A stretch of 64,000 nucleotides of DNA from an uncultured Eubacteriales bacterium (GCA_900315605.1 OMZU01000024.1:18849-82848); one strand, 5' to 3'. Positions 1 through 9,463 are shown, counted from the stretch's first letter. Numbers and translations: made by a program. Notes: generated from the letters alone by a model not told the origin.

Positions 1-524
1 GCAAAAACGGGCTTGACGCAGACGAATTACAAACGAACGTTGTTGAGCTGTTGGCAAAGAACGGGCTCAAAATAGCCACCGCCGAAAGCTGTACAGGCGG
101 TCTGATAAGCGAGAGGATAACCTCTGTCAGCGGTGCAAGTGCGGTGTTTGACTGCGGGATCTGTTCATACGCAAACTCGATCAAAGAAAAGCTGCTCGGC
201 GTCAGCGGCGAAACGCTTGAGGTGCTCGGAGCGGTGTCCGCAGAAACAGCCATTCAAATGGCGGAAGGTATTCGCAAGGTCTCGGGTGCAGATATAGGCT
301 TGAGTACCACCGGGATCGCGGGACCGACCGGCGGAACGGAGCTAAAGCCTGTGGGCACGGTGTTCGTGGGTATTTGTACCGAAAAGCGCACATATGCGAT
401 CCACCTGAAGCTGGGCGGAGTAAATATTGTAAATTCGCGCAGCTACATCAGGAGAGTTGCCTCGGACGCAGTGCTGTTCACAGCAATAAACGAAATCCAT
501 TTTTTGAAGCAGCCAAGTGAATAA
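1..524 (+). CDS. cinA: CinA C-terminal (nicotinamide-nucleotide amidase) domain, 5' end outside window
   Basis: The reading frame is open from position 3 and ends at 524, so the gene starts before the window. The visible protein carries the AESCTGG signature of the CinA/PncC amidase domain, which deamidates nicotinamide mononucleotide in pyridine-nucleotide salvage. It also has the conserved STTGIAGPTGG loop typical of the family. An internal TTG at 51 could mimic a start, but coding similarity (VVELLAKNGLKIATAESC) continues upstream of it. The N-terminal COG1058 domain of full-length CinA would lie off the left edge and cannot be confirmed. A hairpin terminator follows directly. Confidence 0.9.
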   Translation, partial: KNGLDADELQTNVVELLAKNGLKIATAESCTGGLISERITSVSGASAVFDCGICSYANSIKEKLLGVSGETLEVLGAVSAETAIQMAEGIRKVSGADIGLSTTGIAGPTGGTELKPVGTVFVGICTEKRTYAIHLKLGGVNIVNSRSYIRRVASDAVLFTAINEIHFLKQPSE

Positions 525-527
525 AAC

Positions 528-578
528 AACCGCAGAGCGTGTTTTACCGTTACGGAAAAGCCGGCTCTGCGGTTTTTG
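528..578 (+). terminator. Rho-independent terminator after cinA
   Basis: An 11-bp perfect stem (AACCGCAGAGC with GCTCTGCGGTT) encloses a 25-nt loop and is followed by a T-run. It starts just 3 nt after the cinA stop codon. On the opposite strand it also lies just past the end of the sirtuin gene, so it may serve both convergent genes. Confidence 0.75.
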
Positions 579-581
579 TAT

Positions 582-1310
582 TTATACTTTGTTTATTTTG
601 ATTTGAGAAAGCAAGGCTCCCACCTTTTCGTGGAACACAATATCCGCCTCGCTGTCAAACGGCGTTTCGTCGCGGTTTATCAAAACGACCTTGTCGCCGC
701 GAAAATACCTTACAAACCCGGCGGCAGGGTACACAGTCAGGCTTGTTCCGGCGATTATCAGCAGATCTGCGTTTTGGATAGCAGCGACCGCGCCGCCGAT
801 AACCTTATCGTTAAGGCTCTCCTCATACAGCACCACGTCGGGCTTGATTATTCCGCCGCATTCGCAGTGCGGCACACCCTCGCTTTTCTTGATAAACTCC
901 GCGCTGTAGCTCTTGCCGCACGACATGCAGTAGTTTCTCAGCACGCTGCCGTGCAGCTCAAAAACCTTTTTGCTGCCTGCCGCCTGATGAAGTCCGTCGA
1001 TGTTTTGCGTAACGACCGCGCTGAGCTTTCCGGCTTCTTCAAGCTGAGCAAGCCAAAGGTGAGCAGGGTTGGGCTTTTTGTCCGTGAGCAGCATTTTGTC
1101 ACGGTAAAAGCGATAAAACTCCTCGGTGTTTTTCATAAAAAATGTGTGGCTCAAAATCTGCTCCGGCGGCCAGTCATATTTTTGATTGTATAGCCCGTCA
1201 ACGCTGCGAAAATCGGGAATACCGCTTTCGGTGCTGACCCCGGCTCCGCCAAAGAAAACTATGCGGCTGTTCCGGTCAACCAGCTTTTGCAATTCTTCTG
1301 TATTGTTCAC
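582..1310 (-). CDS. cobB: NAD-dependent protein deacetylase, Sir2 family
   Basis: This 242-residue protein is a cytoplasmic sirtuin, which removes acyl groups from lysines using NAD+. It has the NAD-binding GAG-S-ESGIPDFR motif near residues 22-36, a TQNIDGLHQAAG motif and a catalytic His in ELHGS. A four-Cys zinc site is present (CMSC, then CEC), followed by GTSLTVYPA. The start is a GTG preceded by AAAGGAGTG at good spacing. The 3' end converges on cinA. The family assignment is secure; the substrate range cannot be read from the sequence. Confidence 0.93.
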   Translation of the reverse strand: MNNTEELQKLVDRNSRIVFFGGAGVSTESGIPDFRSVDGLYNQKYDWPPEQILSHTFFMKNTEEFYRFYRDKMLLTDKKPNPAHLWLAQLEEAGKLSAVVTQNIDGLHQAAGSKKVFELHGSVLRNYCMSCGKSYSAEFIKKSEGVPHCECGGIIKPDVVLYEESLNDKVIGGAVAAIQNADLLIIAGTSLTVYPAAGFVRYFRGDKVVLINRDETPFDSEADIVFHEKVGALLSQIKINKV

Positions 1311-1346
1311 AAAATCACTCCTTTACTTTAGAAACAATGAAAAATC

Positions 1347-3629
1347 TTATCTGTACTGAATACTTGAATTTGAAACAATGATTTGTCGCTTTTTATCATT
1401 GTTATACCACATTTTTCTGCCGTGATAATGAATAAACGGCACTAAATCATCCGGAACTTCCATTTTTGAGCCTAAGATGATTTCGTCAATATAGGTTTGA
1501 TAATTGCTGTGAATAAACAGCTTTGGAACCGCGCCAGGAATTGTCTTTACGTCCTCTAAATCCGAACTGGTTTTGGCGATAATAACTCTCGCTTCGTTTT
1601 CGTGTTTATATGATTCATGCTTGAATAAATACATTATACGCGAGTTGATATATTCCAGCAAATCCTCAATTTCTTCTTTAAACTCTTTTTTCATTCCATC
1701 AATTCCATCATATTTATATTTTTTTAAATCAGTATCACAGAATGTTACAATTTCCTTATAGGCATTTATATAATCATCAAGAAGCTCGTCTATTTCGCTA
1801 TTATTAACGCATTTGCCTTCGTCATTAAGATAATTGATTCTAATCAGCTCTGCGTTATCAAAGGTGCTTTCGTTTAATAGCACGCATACGCCTTTTGCGT
1901 CATCTCCATACTGAACCCACATAGGAAGAAATTCATTGAAGTTTTCCTTATCACTGATAAAAAAGGATTTAAGGAAAACATAGTTTTCGGTAAATTTTTC
2001 GCGTTGAAAACTTTCGCTGTCAGTTTGAATAGGCCTTGGAACAGATTCTGTCAAAATGTTATTAAGAAGCTTTCCTTCTTCCGGGTCGTTCATATGATTG
2101 GCATGGAAGATAGGTAACCTATATTTAACCTCATCATTTTCGTCTTCAAGTAAAAATCTCAAATTTTCTGTGCGAGTATAATAAAGAACATTGTATTTAG
2201 AGACATCCCAAATTCTGGATTTTTGTATTATTAAATCTGCACATCCCATCATAATTAAAAGATTTGAATATATGTCAGCCATTACATTTTGATTATTAAT
2301 CAAAAATAAATTATTATTTACAAAATCTACAATAGGCTCAAACTCTTTCAAGCCGAAAAAATAATGATTAACGTATTTATCCAGATTTTTTATTGCTTCA
2401 TGTTTGATACTATCGTCGTGGCTATTTATTCTTAGGTATTGGGCTGATATCCAAATTAAATAATGATAATATGAGTTTTTGTGCCACTTAATTAATCTGT
2501 TTTTTGGATTATTAATCACGGATAGCATTATATTATAAGCAGTTAAATAATCCTCTGTTTCAGCGATTATTGCAGATTTTTCCAATAGGATAGAGCTGAG
2601 ATTTACCGTTGTATCTTTTGGATTGGCTTCTTTGGCTGTTTTCGCTCTTTCAATAAAATCTTTTGCAATTTCCAGATAATCATTTCGCTGGGTTGAGTTT
2701 TCCTTTCTTGACTCGGTTTTATAGAATTGTGCGTAACAGTATAGATAATATTCATCTAAAGCAAAAGGATCCAATGTGTCTGTTTTACATAATACATCGT
2801 CCTTTTTCCCTGAAAGAAGAGCAAATTGCAAAAGGGAACGCGCCATATAATCTGATAATCCGGTAACTTGTTTTTTCAAAACATTTCCAATATATGAGGA
2901 ATTGATTTTTTTTAAAAAATAATATACGTTTTCATATTTTAAATTGCCATTTTCAGCACGAATTATGTATTTATTCATTATAAATACAATTTTACCAAAC
3001 ATAGCACGTGCAGAATCTGTTGACGGAACTTCTTCGGCTTTTTTGTCGTTATCAATTTCAAAGTAGGATTTTATAATTTCAACTAAACCATTATAGTCGC
3101 TTTCATTGATAAAAATATTAATTAGATAGTTTTTATCTTCCTCATGCAAAGCTTTTACGTTATTTGTAAAAGTGTATTTAGATAATTGATTTGCCTTTGT
3201 GTTTTTTTGAAATTGAACTTGGTAAATTATATATAATATACATGTTAATCGCTTAAAACAATTTTCTTTGTAAAGTATCGAGATGTTCACAATTATAAGA
3301 TCAAAAAATCTATCAAAACACAGTGAAGCTTCTTGCTTATCAATTCTAAGTAGAAATAAAAAATCATCAATACATTTATCTAATTCATCAATTTTTAATT
3401 TGTGTGGAAGTTCCGCAAAAAGAAAACCTCTGAGCTCTGAAACAGTATTACAATAATCATCTGAATCTTTTTTTGTACTTGATATTGTTTTTTTTGCGTC
3501 AATATATTCAACGAGCAATTTCGCTCCGATTTTTAAATCAAGATTTGTTTCATCAAACCAAAGTAATTCCTCAAGCTTTTTTATAATATGTTCATCTTCA
3601 ATAATAAGATATTCGTTTTTCATATCCAT
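1347..3629 (-). CDS. Large hypothetical protein with DUF2971-like C-terminal domain
   Basis: This is a 760-residue protein of unproven function. Residues 1-478 are rich in Leu, Lys, Asn and aromatic residues and look all-helical, possibly TPR-like repeats. From about residue 479 the protein resembles the DUF2971 family: YYTRTENLRFLL, HANHMNDPEEG, MWVQYGDDAKGVCV and HENEARVIIAK are landmarks of that domain. The gene is visibly much more AT- and AAT/AAA-codon-rich than its neighbours, and it sits alone between the sirtuin and the ribosomal rplM-rpsI unit with its own promoter. That suggests acquisition by transfer. An ATG two codons downstream (3623) is an alternative start behind the same AAAGGAAA. 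No catalytic motif is evident; a stress or phage-defence role would be speculation. Confidence 0.8.
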   Translation of the reverse strand: MDMKNEYLIIEDEHIIKKLEELLWFDETNLDLKIGAKLLVEYIDAKKTISSTKKDSDDYCNTVSELRGFLFAELPHKLKIDELDKCIDDFLFLLRIDKQEASLCFDRFFDLIIVNISILYKENCFKRLTCILYIIYQVQFQKNTKANQLSKYTFTNNVKALHEEDKNYLINIFINESDYNGLVEIIKSYFEIDNDKKAEEVPSTDSARAMFGKIVFIMNKYIIRAENGNLKYENVYYFLKKINSSYIGNVLKKQVTGLSDYMARSLLQFALLSGKKDDVLCKTDTLDPFALDEYYLYCYAQFYKTESRKENSTQRNDYLEIAKDFIERAKTAKEANPKDTTVNLSSILLEKSAIIAETEDYLTAYNIMLSVINNPKNRLIKWHKNSYYHYLIWISAQYLRINSHDDSIKHEAIKNLDKYVNHYFFGLKEFEPIVDFVNNNLFLINNQNVMADIYSNLLIMMGCADLIIQKSRIWDVSKYNVLYYTRTENLRFLLEDENDEVKYRLPIFHANHMNDPEEGKLLNNILTESVPRPIQTDSESFQREKFTENYVFLKSFFISDKENFNEFLPMWVQYGDDAKGVCVLLNESTFDNAELIRINYLNDEGKCVNNSEIDELLDDYINAYKEIVTFCDTDLKKYKYDGIDGMKKEFKEEIEDLLEYINSRIMYLFKHESYKHENEARVIIAKTSSDLEDVKTIPGAVPKLFIHSNYQTYIDEIILGSKMEVPDDLVPFIHYHGRKMWYNNDKKRQIIVSNSSIQYR

Positions 3630-3673
3630 TTTCCTTTCACTTTTACATTCGCTTTCGACTATATTACAACTTC

Positions 3674-3702
3674 ATTATACATCATGTCTTTTGGTATGTA
3701 AA
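3674..3702 (-). promoter_or_regulatory. Sigma-A-type promoter of the DUF2971-like gene
   Basis: On the minus strand TTTACA and TATAAT are separated by exactly 17 nt, about 45 nt upstream of the start codon. Confidence 0.7.
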
Positions 3703-3737
3703 TAAGTATTCTTGCCAAAACAAAACGGCAAAACAAA

Positions 3738-3762
3738 AAGGCTTCCCATAGCGGAAAGCCTT
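3738..3762 (-). terminator. Terminator of the rplM-rpsI unit
   Basis: On the minus strand AAGGCTTTCC pairs with GGGAAGCCTT around a five-base loop and is followed by TTTTTG. It lies about 25 nt after the rpsI stop codon. Confidence 0.8.
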
Positions 3763-3784
3763 GTAAAAATCGATAATGAAATGA

Positions 3785-4186
3785 TCATCTTTTTGAGAAC
3801 TGGGGAGCTCTGCGGGCTGCTTTGAGACCGTATTTCTTACGCTCTTTCATTCTCGGGTCACGTGTCAGGAAGCCTGCTTTTTTGAGCTTGCTGCGGAGAG
3901 CCTCTGAATCATACTGAAGCAGAGCTCTTGAGATTCCGTGACGGATCGCACCTGCCTGACCGGTTACGCCGCCGCCTGCAACACGGCAAACAACGTCGAA
4001 CTTCTCGTCTGTTTCTGTAAGCGCGAGGGGCTGTCTTACGATCAGCTTGAGTGTGTCAAGACCAAAATAATCGTCGATGTCGCGGTCGTTGATTGTGATT
4101 TTGCCTGTGCCCTGATAAAGTCTTACTCTGGCAACAGAGCTTTTTCTTCTGCCTGTACCGTAAAAATAAGGTGTCTTATCGTACAT
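3785..4186 (-). CDS. rpsI: 30S ribosomal protein S9
   Basis: S9 is a component of the small ribosomal subunit whose C-terminal tail reaches the P-site tRNA. The protein shows [12 protein letters not shown] near the N-terminus and the classic tail ending [13 protein letters not shown] place the start at the ATG at 4186, which is preceded by GGAGG at nine bases. An upstream TTG at 4192 lies too close to that site. The gene follows rplM by 17 nt, the usual L13-S9 pair, and is transcribed from the promoter ahead of rplM. Confidence 0.97.
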   Translation of the reverse strand: MYDKTPYFYGTGRRKSSVARVRLYQGTGKITINDRDIDDYFGLDTLKLIVRQPLALTETDEKFDVVCRVAGGGVTGQAGAIRHGISRALLQYDSEALRSKLKKAGFLTRDPRMKERKKYGLKAARRAPQFSKR

Positions 4187-4203
4187 AATCAATTGCCTCC
4201 TTC

Positions 4204-4632
4204 TTAATCTTCAAGCATCTGAGGCTTCTGAGCCTGATGATTGTGTTCTGCACCCTCAAAGAGTCTGAGTCTTAAAAGAGCTGCTCTGCCGAGTGTGTTC
4301 TTGGGAAGCATACCCTTTACGGCAAGCTCCATAGCCTTGGTTGGCTTGGTTGCCATAAGAGTATCGTAGCGTGTTTCTTTAAGATGACCGATATATCCGG
4401 TGTGACGCTGCCACTTCTTCTGAGTGAGCTTGTTGCCTGTGAGCACAGCGTCCTTGCAGTTGATGATAATAACATGGTCGCCGCAGTCTACGTTTGGCGT
4501 AAAGATTGGCTTATGCTTGCCTCTGAGGAGCACCGCTGCCTGAGCTGCAACACGACCGAGGGGCTTGCCCGCTGCGTCGATTACATACCAGCTGCGCTCA
4601 ACTTCGCTTTTCTTAGCTAAATAAGTTGACAT
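4204..4632 (-). CDS. rplM: 50S ribosomal protein L13
   Basis: L13 is an early-assembling large-subunit protein. The sequence has [16 protein letters not shown] near the N-terminus, followed by GDHVIIIN and MLPKNTLGR. The start is the ATG at 4632 behind GGAGG (rather than any upstream in-frame start), giving [10 protein letters not shown], about 142 residues, the normal family length. It forms an operon with rpsI. The promoter lies only about 40 nt upstream, so there is no room for the structured L13 leader known in some Firmicutes. Confidence 0.97.
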   Translation of the reverse strand: MSTYLAKKSEVERSWYVIDAAGKPLGRVAAQAAVLLRGKHKPIFTPNVDCGDHVIIINCKDAVLTGNKLTQKKWQRHTGYIGHLKETRYDTLMATKPTKAMELAVKGMLPKNTLGRAALLRLRLFEGAEHNHQAQKPQMLED

Positions 4633-4669
4633 AAATTTTCCTCCTATACTTTTGATTCGTGCAGATATG

Positions 4670-4698
4670 ATTATAGTACAGTTTTTGCCCATTGTCAA
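4670..4698 (-). promoter_or_regulatory. Perfect-consensus promoter of rplM-rpsI
   Basis: On the minus strand TTGACA, 17 nt, TATAAT. Both hexamers are exact consensus, as expected for a strongly expressed ribosomal protein operon. The predicted transcript start near 4663 leaves a leader of only about 30 nt. Confidence 0.92.
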
Positions 4699-5110
4699 CA
4701 GTTTTTTCAGATTTTTTAATTTACATTCGGAACTGCTCTCAAAATCTCTGAAATACTCTTATATACTCTCTGATTCTCACATGCGATTTTTACTTTTTTA
4801 CTTTGAGAAGAAAGCACGCCGAAAGAAATCACGTCGGTTACCCGAAAAATCTTTCGCGATCCTTTTTATGAGCCGGCTTGCAGAAATGAATCGTATAGGT
4901 TGTCCGAGAAGTTGAAGAGATGTTCCGAATCCATGCTGAAATAAAGCGTTGTTTCAATTCTGTTTTTATGTATATTATTACCAAACATCAACTACAATGC
5001 ATTTTCAAAAAGCTTCCACAAACAATTCACCCAAATTTCACAAGGGCAATATTTGGTTTTCATATACGAGGGGTATTATATACTCAACAAAGCAAAGGGA
5101 GGTGAAAACG
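4699..5110. other. Gene-free stretch between rplM promoter and UspA-like gene
   Basis: I see no credible gene here: the short open frames lack ribosome-binding sites. A 7-bp inverted repeat CGAAAGA / TCTTTCG lies near 4820-4856. A weak candidate promoter for the next gene (TTGGTT and TTATAT, 17-nt spacing) lies near 5054-5082. Confidence 0.4.
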
Positions 5111-5527
5111 ATGACCGACAACAGACCGTCGATATTGGCATGTGTAACAAGTCAATTTGACTGCGACAGGATCATCAGCACGGCAAAACAGATTGCAGAC
5201 GCTCAGGATTGTGAGCTTAGGGTGCTGACCGTTTTAAAGCCTATGACAGATTATCGCGAGATCAGCGATCAGATCGAATATCTATACCTCGTATCTAAAG
5301 AAAACGGCGCGGATATGACTGTACTTTTTAATCCCGACGCCGCTGCAGCAACAGCCGATTTTGTAAACAAAAGTAATGTGAACCGAATTGTTACCGGTAT
5401 GCACGACGGCGGCAGCGAAAGCTTTCTTGTTATGTTCAACAGATATTCGCCCGATGTTGCGATCACAATGGTCGCCAAGGACGATAAGGTATATAGTATG
5501 GAAGTGTGCACTGTATCTGCACGATAA
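5111..5527 (+). CDS. Small universal-stress-protein-like (UspA/KdpD-type) domain protein
   Basis: This 138-residue soluble protein begins with the USP-like pattern ILACVTSQFDCDRIISTAK, then a second strand, LRVLTVLKP, and ends with VNRIVTGMHDGGSESFLVMF. That last stretch recalls the nucleotide-binding loop of USP proteins but lacks a clean G-2x-G-9x-G(S/T) motif, so ATP binding is uncertain. The ATG at 5111 has a strong GGGAGGTG site seven bases upstream, so the longer open frame beginning at 4949 is rejected. It is monocistronic, with a terminator-like hairpin about 140 nt downstream. Confidence 0.75.
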   Translation: MTDNRPSILACVTSQFDCDRIISTAKQIADAQDCELRVLTVLKPMTDYREISDQIEYLYLVSKENGADMTVLFNPDAAAATADFVNKSNVNRIVTGMHDGGSESFLVMFNRYSPDVAITMVAKDDKVYSMEVCTVSAR

Positions 5528-5666
5528 TTAAAATATTTTTCTTATAAATAAGTTTATTACGCATTTTCGGGCAACCGTGCGTTGCTAATATATCGGGCTG
5601 AGTGTCCGAATAAAAATCTCCTTTCTTTTTTTCTTTTTAAATCTCTCCTACACCGGGAATACCGGT

Positions 5667-5709
5667 AAACAAAAAGAACCGACGAATATTACGCCGGTTC
5701 TTTTTGTTT
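5667..5709 (+). terminator. Bidirectional terminator-like hairpin
   Basis: AAACAAAAAGAACCG pairs with CGGTTCTTTTTGTTT around a 13-nt loop, giving an A-tract and a T-tract on either side. It lies between the UspA-like gene and the rhamnose operon. Confidence 0.75.
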
Positions 5710-5771
5710 GCACATATTTTGTAACATATTTTTTAAATGTGAGTTATATTTTCTGCAATTTTAATGTTTCG

Positions 5772-5800
5772 TTGACTTATAGCAAAACTGATGTTATAAT
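5772..5800 (+). promoter_or_regulatory. Promoter of the dTDP-rhamnose operon
   Basis: TTGACT, 17 nt, TATAAT, about 35 nt upstream of the rfbA start. No other promoter is visible inside the tightly packed operon, so all four genes are probably co-transcribed from here. Confidence 0.88.
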
Positions 5801-5836
5801 ATTGTGGATATTGTATTAAATAACGGAGGATACAGA

Positions 5837-6724
5837 ATGAAAGGTATTGTTTTGGCGGGAGGAGCCGGAACGCGCTTATATCCCCTGACTATGGTAACGT
5901 CTAAACAGCTTTTGCCGGTTTATGACAAGCCAATGATTTATTACCCCTTGTCTACACTTATGCTTGCAGGAATCAAAGATATTTTGATTATCAGCACGCC
6001 GGACGACACACCCAGGTTTGAAAATCTTTTGGGAGACGGCTCTCAGTTTGGAATAAGCCTTTCGTACAAGGTTCAGCCCTCTCCCGACGGGCTTGCTCAG
6101 GCGTTTATCCTGGGCGAGGAATTTATCGGAGACGACGCCTGCGCAATGGTTTTGGGCGACAATATTTTCTTTGGGAACGGTCTTGACGCCATTTTGCAAA
6201 ATGCTGTTAAGAATGCCGAGGAAAACAAACGTGCCACAGTTTTTGGATACTATGTTTCCGATCCCGAACGCTTCGGCGTTGTGGCGTTTGACGAAAACGG
6301 AACTGTCACAAGCATTGAAGAAAAGCCCAAGGAGCCAAAATCAAACTACGCTGTAACCGGCTTATACTTTTATCCCAAGGGCGTAAGCGCGAGAGCAAAC
6401 AACGTAAAGCCCTCGGCACGCGGCGAGCTTGAGATCACCACACTCAACGAAATGTACCTCAACGACAATCTGCTTGACGTCCAGCCGCTTGGCAGAGGCT
6501 TTGCCTGGCTTGACACCGGAACTGTTGACAGTCTGCTTTCGGCTTCAAATTTTGTTGAAACGATCGAAACCCGTCAGGGAATGACGATCTCAACGCCTGA
6601 GGAAATAGCCTTTAAAAACGGCTGGATAGATAAAGAAATGCTACTGGCGTCCGCCGAGCGTTACGGAAAAAGCCCCTACGGCGCGCACCTCAAGGCTGTG
6701 GCGGAAGGAAAGGTAAGGTATTGA
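5837..6724 (+). CDS. rfbA: Glucose-1-phosphate thymidylyltransferase
   Basis: RfbA/RmlA joins glucose-1-phosphate and dTTP to give dTDP-glucose, the first step to dTDP-L-rhamnose for cell-surface polysaccharide. The N-terminus has the nucleotidyltransferase motif [11 protein letters not shown], followed by [18 protein letters not shown], both diagnostic of this family. Length is 295 residues, normal for RmlA. The ATG at 5837 has GGAGG eight bases upstream, so the upstream in-frame start at 5804 is not favoured. It is first in the four-gene operon and ends one base before rfbB. Confidence 0.96.
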   Translation: MKGIVLAGGAGTRLYPLTMVTSKQLLPVYDKPMIYYPLSTLMLAGIKDILIISTPDDTPRFENLLGDGSQFGISLSYKVQPSPDGLAQAFILGEEFIGDDACAMVLGDNIFFGNGLDAILQNAVKNAEENKRATVFGYYVSDPERFGVVAFDENGTVTSIEEKPKEPKSNYAVTGLYFYPKGVSARANNVKPSARGELEITTLNEMYLNDNLLDVQPLGRGFAWLDTGTVDSLLSASNFVETIETRQGMTISTPEEIAFKNGWIDKEMLLASAERYGKSPYGAHLKAVAEGKVRY

Positions 6725-6725
6725 T

Positions 6726-7745
6726 ATGACTATAATCGTAACCGGAGGAGCCGGCTTTATCGGCTCAAATTTTGTTTTTCACATGCTTTCCGCTCACCCG
6801 GATTACCGGATCGTCTGCCTTGACAAGCTGACCTACGCCGGCAATCTCAGCACGCTTGCTCCCGTTATGGATAATCCTAATTTTCGCTTTGTAAAGCTGG
6901 ATATCTGCGATCGTGAGGGTGTTTACTCGCTTTTTGAAGAAGAAAAGCCCGATATCGTCGTAAATTTTGCGGCGGAAAGTCATGTTGACCGTTCTATTGA
7001 GAACCCGGAAATCTTTTTGACAACAAATATTCTCGGCACACAGGTGCTTATGGACGCCTGCCGAAAATACGGAAATATCAGATATCATCAGGTGAGCACC
7101 GACGAGGTCTACGGCGACCTGCCGCTTGACCGCCCGGATCTGTTCTTTACCGAAGAAACTCCGATACACACAAGCAGCCCCTACAGCTCGTCAAAGGCAG
7201 GCGCAGACCTGCTTGTTTTGGCGTATCACCGCACCTATGGTCTGCCGGTGACTATTTCGCGCTGCTCAAACAACTACGGACCGTATCACTTTCCCGAGAA
7301 GCTTATTCCGCTTATGATCGCAAACGCGCTTGCGGACAAGCCGCTCCCGGTTTACGGCAAGGGCGAAAACGTTCGCGACTGGCTGTATGTTGAGGATCAC
7401 TGCAAGGCGATCGACCTTATTATCCACAAGGGCAAAATCGGTGAGGTTTACAATGTCGGCGGTCACAACGAGATGGCTAATATCGACATTGTAAAGCTGA
7501 TCTGTAAGGAGCTGGGCAAGCCCGAAAGCCTGATAACCTACGTCACCGACCGCAAGGGTCACGACCTGCGCTATGCGATCGATCCGACTAAGATCCACAA
7601 CGAGCTGGGCTGGCTGCCGGAAACAAAATTTGAGGACGGCATCAAAAAGACGATACAGTGGTATCTCGACAACAAGGACTGGTGGGAAGAGATCATCAGC
7701 GGCGAGTACCAAAACTATTACGAGAAAATGTACGGTAACAGATGA
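6726..7745 (+). CDS. rfbB: dTDP-glucose 4,6-dehydratase
   Basis: RfbB/RmlB is an NAD+-dependent extended short-chain dehydrogenase that converts dTDP-glucose to dTDP-4-keto-6-deoxyglucose. The sequence has the Rossmann motif [10 protein letters not shown] at the N-terminus, the catalytic Thr-Asp-Glu at residues 125-127 (STDEVYG) and the Tyr153-x3-Lys157 pair (YSSSK). Length is 339 residues. The last bases overlap the rfbD start, which suggests translational coupling. Confidence 0.96.
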   Translation: MTIIVTGGAGFIGSNFVFHMLSAHPDYRIVCLDKLTYAGNLSTLAPVMDNPNFRFVKLDICDREGVYSLFEEEKPDIVVNFAAESHVDRSIENPEIFLTTNILGTQVLMDACRKYGNIRYHQVSTDEVYGDLPLDRPDLFFTEETPIHTSSPYSSSKAGADLLVLAYHRTYGLPVTISRCSNNYGPYHFPEKLIPLMIANALADKPLPVYGKGENVRDWLYVEDHCKAIDLIIHKGKIGEVYNVGGHNEMANIDIVKLICKELGKPESLITYVTDRKGHDLRYAIDPTKIHNELGWLPETKFEDGIKKTIQWYLDNKDWWEEIISGEYQNYYEKMYGNR

Positions 7746-8650
7746 TGAAGGTTTTTGTAACGGGAGTTTGCGGTCAGCTTGGATATGACTGTATAAACGA
7801 GCTTAAAAAGCGTGGATATGAGGCTGTTGCCTCTGATATAAAAGATTGCGATTCACCGGATTATGTTCGGCTTGACATAACCGACGGACAGGCTGTTTCA
7901 AAAGCAGTCGAAGAAATAAAGCCGGATGTTATTATTCACTGTGCGGCATGGACTGCGGTTGACGCTGCGGAGGACGAAGAAAACCGCAAAACGGTTGACG
8001 CTATAAACCATATCGGAACAAAAAACCTCGCGCTTGCGGCAAAGGCTGTCGGAGCAAAGCTGATATACATAAGCACAGATTATGTGTTTGACGGTCAGGG
8101 CGAAGAGCCCTGGAAGCCTGATGACAAAAACTACGCGCCGCTAAATGTTTACGGTGCTTCAAAGCTTGCAGGAGAGCTTGCTGTCGCAGAAACGCTTGAA
8201 AAGTTTTTTATAGTGCGGATCGCATGGGTGTTTGGATTCAACGGCAAAAACTTTATAAAAACAATGATAAATGTTGGAAAAACCCACGATACCGTAAGGG
8301 TCGTAAGCGACCAAATCGGCACTCCGACCTATACGCTTGACCTTGCACGCCTCCTCGTAGATATGGCTGAGACCGACAAATACGGATATTATCACGCAAC
8401 AAACGAAGGCGGATATATAAGCTGGTACGATTTTACAAAGGAAATTTATCGTCAGGCAGGAATGGACACAAAGGTTATCCCGGTGACCACAGCGGAATAC
8501 GGCTTGTCAAAAGCAGCAAGACCTTATAATTCACGACTTGACAAAAGCAAGCTGAAGGAATCGGGCTTTGAACCTTTGCCGGACTGGAAGGACGCGCTTC
8601 ATAGGTATTTGCTGGAAGCAAAATTGACAGAGCAAAAAGAAGGAGAATAG
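7742..8650 (+). CDS. rfbD: dTDP-4-dehydrorhamnose reductase
   Basis: RfbD/RmlD carries out the last step, reducing dTDP-4-keto-rhamnose to dTDP-L-rhamnose. It has a GVCGQLGYD nucleotide-binding loop, the family motif [10 protein letters not shown], and a catalytic YGASK. Length is 302 residues. The tandem ATG-ATG at 7742/7745 overlaps the rfbB stop codon, so either may be used. The order A-B-D-C places the reductase before the epimerase. Confidence 0.95.
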   Translation: MMKVFVTGVCGQLGYDCINELKKRGYEAVASDIKDCDSPDYVRLDITDGQAVSKAVEEIKPDVIIHCAAWTAVDAAEDEENRKTVDAINHIGTKNLALAAKAVGAKLIYISTDYVFDGQGEEPWKPDDKNYAPLNVYGASKLAGELAVAETLEKFFIVRIAWVFGFNGKNFIKTMINVGKTHDTVRVVSDQIGTPTYTLDLARLLVDMAETDKYGYYHATNEGGYISWYDFTKEIYRQAGMDTKVIPVTTAEYGLSKAARPYNSRLDKSKLKESGFEPLPDWKDALHRYLLEAKLTEQKEGE

Positions 8651-8653
8651 ATC

Positions 8654-9256
8654 ATGGGGCAGATTAAGGTAGATTACAATGTCGGCGGAATCGAGGGACT
8701 TTGCGTAATTGAACCGGCTGTTCACGGAGACAGCAGAGGATATTTTACCGAGACCTACAATGCCGCAGATATGAAAGAAGCAGGACTTGACATTTTGTTT
8801 GTGCAGGACAATCAGTCCGGATCGACAAAGGGTGTTCTGCGCGGACTGCATTTTCAAAAGCAGTATCCTCAGACCAAGCTCGTTCGCGTTATAAACGGCG
8901 AGGTCTATGATGTGGCTGTTGATTTAAGAACAGACTCTCCGACCTACGGAAAGTACTACGGAGTTCTTTTGAGCGACGAAAACAAAAAGCAATTTTTGAT
9001 TCCCCGCGGCTTTGCTCACGGCTTTCTTGTGCTTTCGGACGTTGCGGAATTTTGCTACAAATGCGATGATTTCTACCATCCCAACGACGAGGGCGGAATC
9101 GCCTGGAACGACCCCGAAATCGGAATCGAATGGCCAAAGCTCAAGGGCGAATACAACAACTCCGCCTGTGCAGACGGCTACACAGTTGACGGCGCACCAT
9201 TAAAGCTGTCGGACAAGGATCAAAAGCAACCGCTTATATCGGAGATCTCAAAATAA
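8654..9256 (+). CDS. rfbC: dTDP-4-dehydrorhamnose 3,5-epimerase
   Basis: RfbC/RmlC is a cupin-fold epimerase acting at C3 and C5 of the dTDP-4-keto sugar. The sequence shows the family landmarks DNQSGSTKGVLRGLHFQ (with the catalytic His), VRVINGEVYDVAVDLR and PRGFAHGFLVLS. Length is 200 residues, slightly longer than the usual 180-190 because of a C-terminal extension. The ATG follows an AAGGAGAA site in the end of rfbD. It is the last operon gene, followed by a strong terminator. Confidence 0.95.
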   Translation: MGQIKVDYNVGGIEGLCVIEPAVHGDSRGYFTETYNAADMKEAGLDILFVQDNQSGSTKGVLRGLHFQKQYPQTKLVRVINGEVYDVAVDLRTDSPTYGKYYGVLLSDENKKQFLIPRGFAHGFLVLSDVAEFCYKCDDFYHPNDEGGIAWNDPEIGIEWPKLKGEYNNSACADGYTVDGAPLKLSDKDQKQPLISEISK

Positions 9257-9280
9257 CAAGCTGAAATAAACGCAAAAAAT

Positions 9281-9310
9281 AAAGCCCATCGTTTTTCGGT
9301 GGGCTTTTTT
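9281..9310 (+). terminator. Terminator of the rhamnose operon
   Basis: AAAGCCCATCG pairs with CGGTGGGCTTT (one G-U pair) and continues into a T-run, 25 nt after the rfbC stop. Confidence 0.9.
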
Positions 9311-9331
9311 CATTTGTTTTTCAATCCTCTT

Positions 9332-9463
9332 ATACTAATCTCAGATAAAAAGTGGACAAAGATTTGCGAGGATATTTTTCGCAAGACGAGGCGAAGGACG
9401 CCGCAAGGCTGTCGCCTTGCAAGGACGCGCAAAGATTGTCTATTTTTTATCTGAGTTTAGTAT
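9332..9463. repeat. 132-bp inverted-repeat element abutting the lgt stop codon
   Basis: The ends are imperfect inverted repeats of about 27 bp: ATACTAATCTCAGATAAAAA on the left, and ATACTAAACTCAGATAAAAA on the complementary strand at the right end. The interior is GC-richer, has smaller inverted repeats (GCAAGGC/GCCTTGC) and codes for nothing credible. It occupies the whole space between the rhamnose operon terminator and the lgt stop codon. It resembles a MITE or a REP-type element. Confidence 0.7.

Noticed and set aside
691-909. Plus-strand open frame inside the sirtuin gene
   Set aside because: It is antisense to a well-supported gene and has no ribosome-binding site or recognisable motif.
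4633-4698. L13 autoregulatory leader RNA
   Set aside because: The consensus promoter is too close to rplM for a structured leader.
4949-5110. N-terminal extension of the UspA-like protein
   Set aside because: The ATG at 5111 has a strong ribosome-binding site; the extension lacks family similarity.
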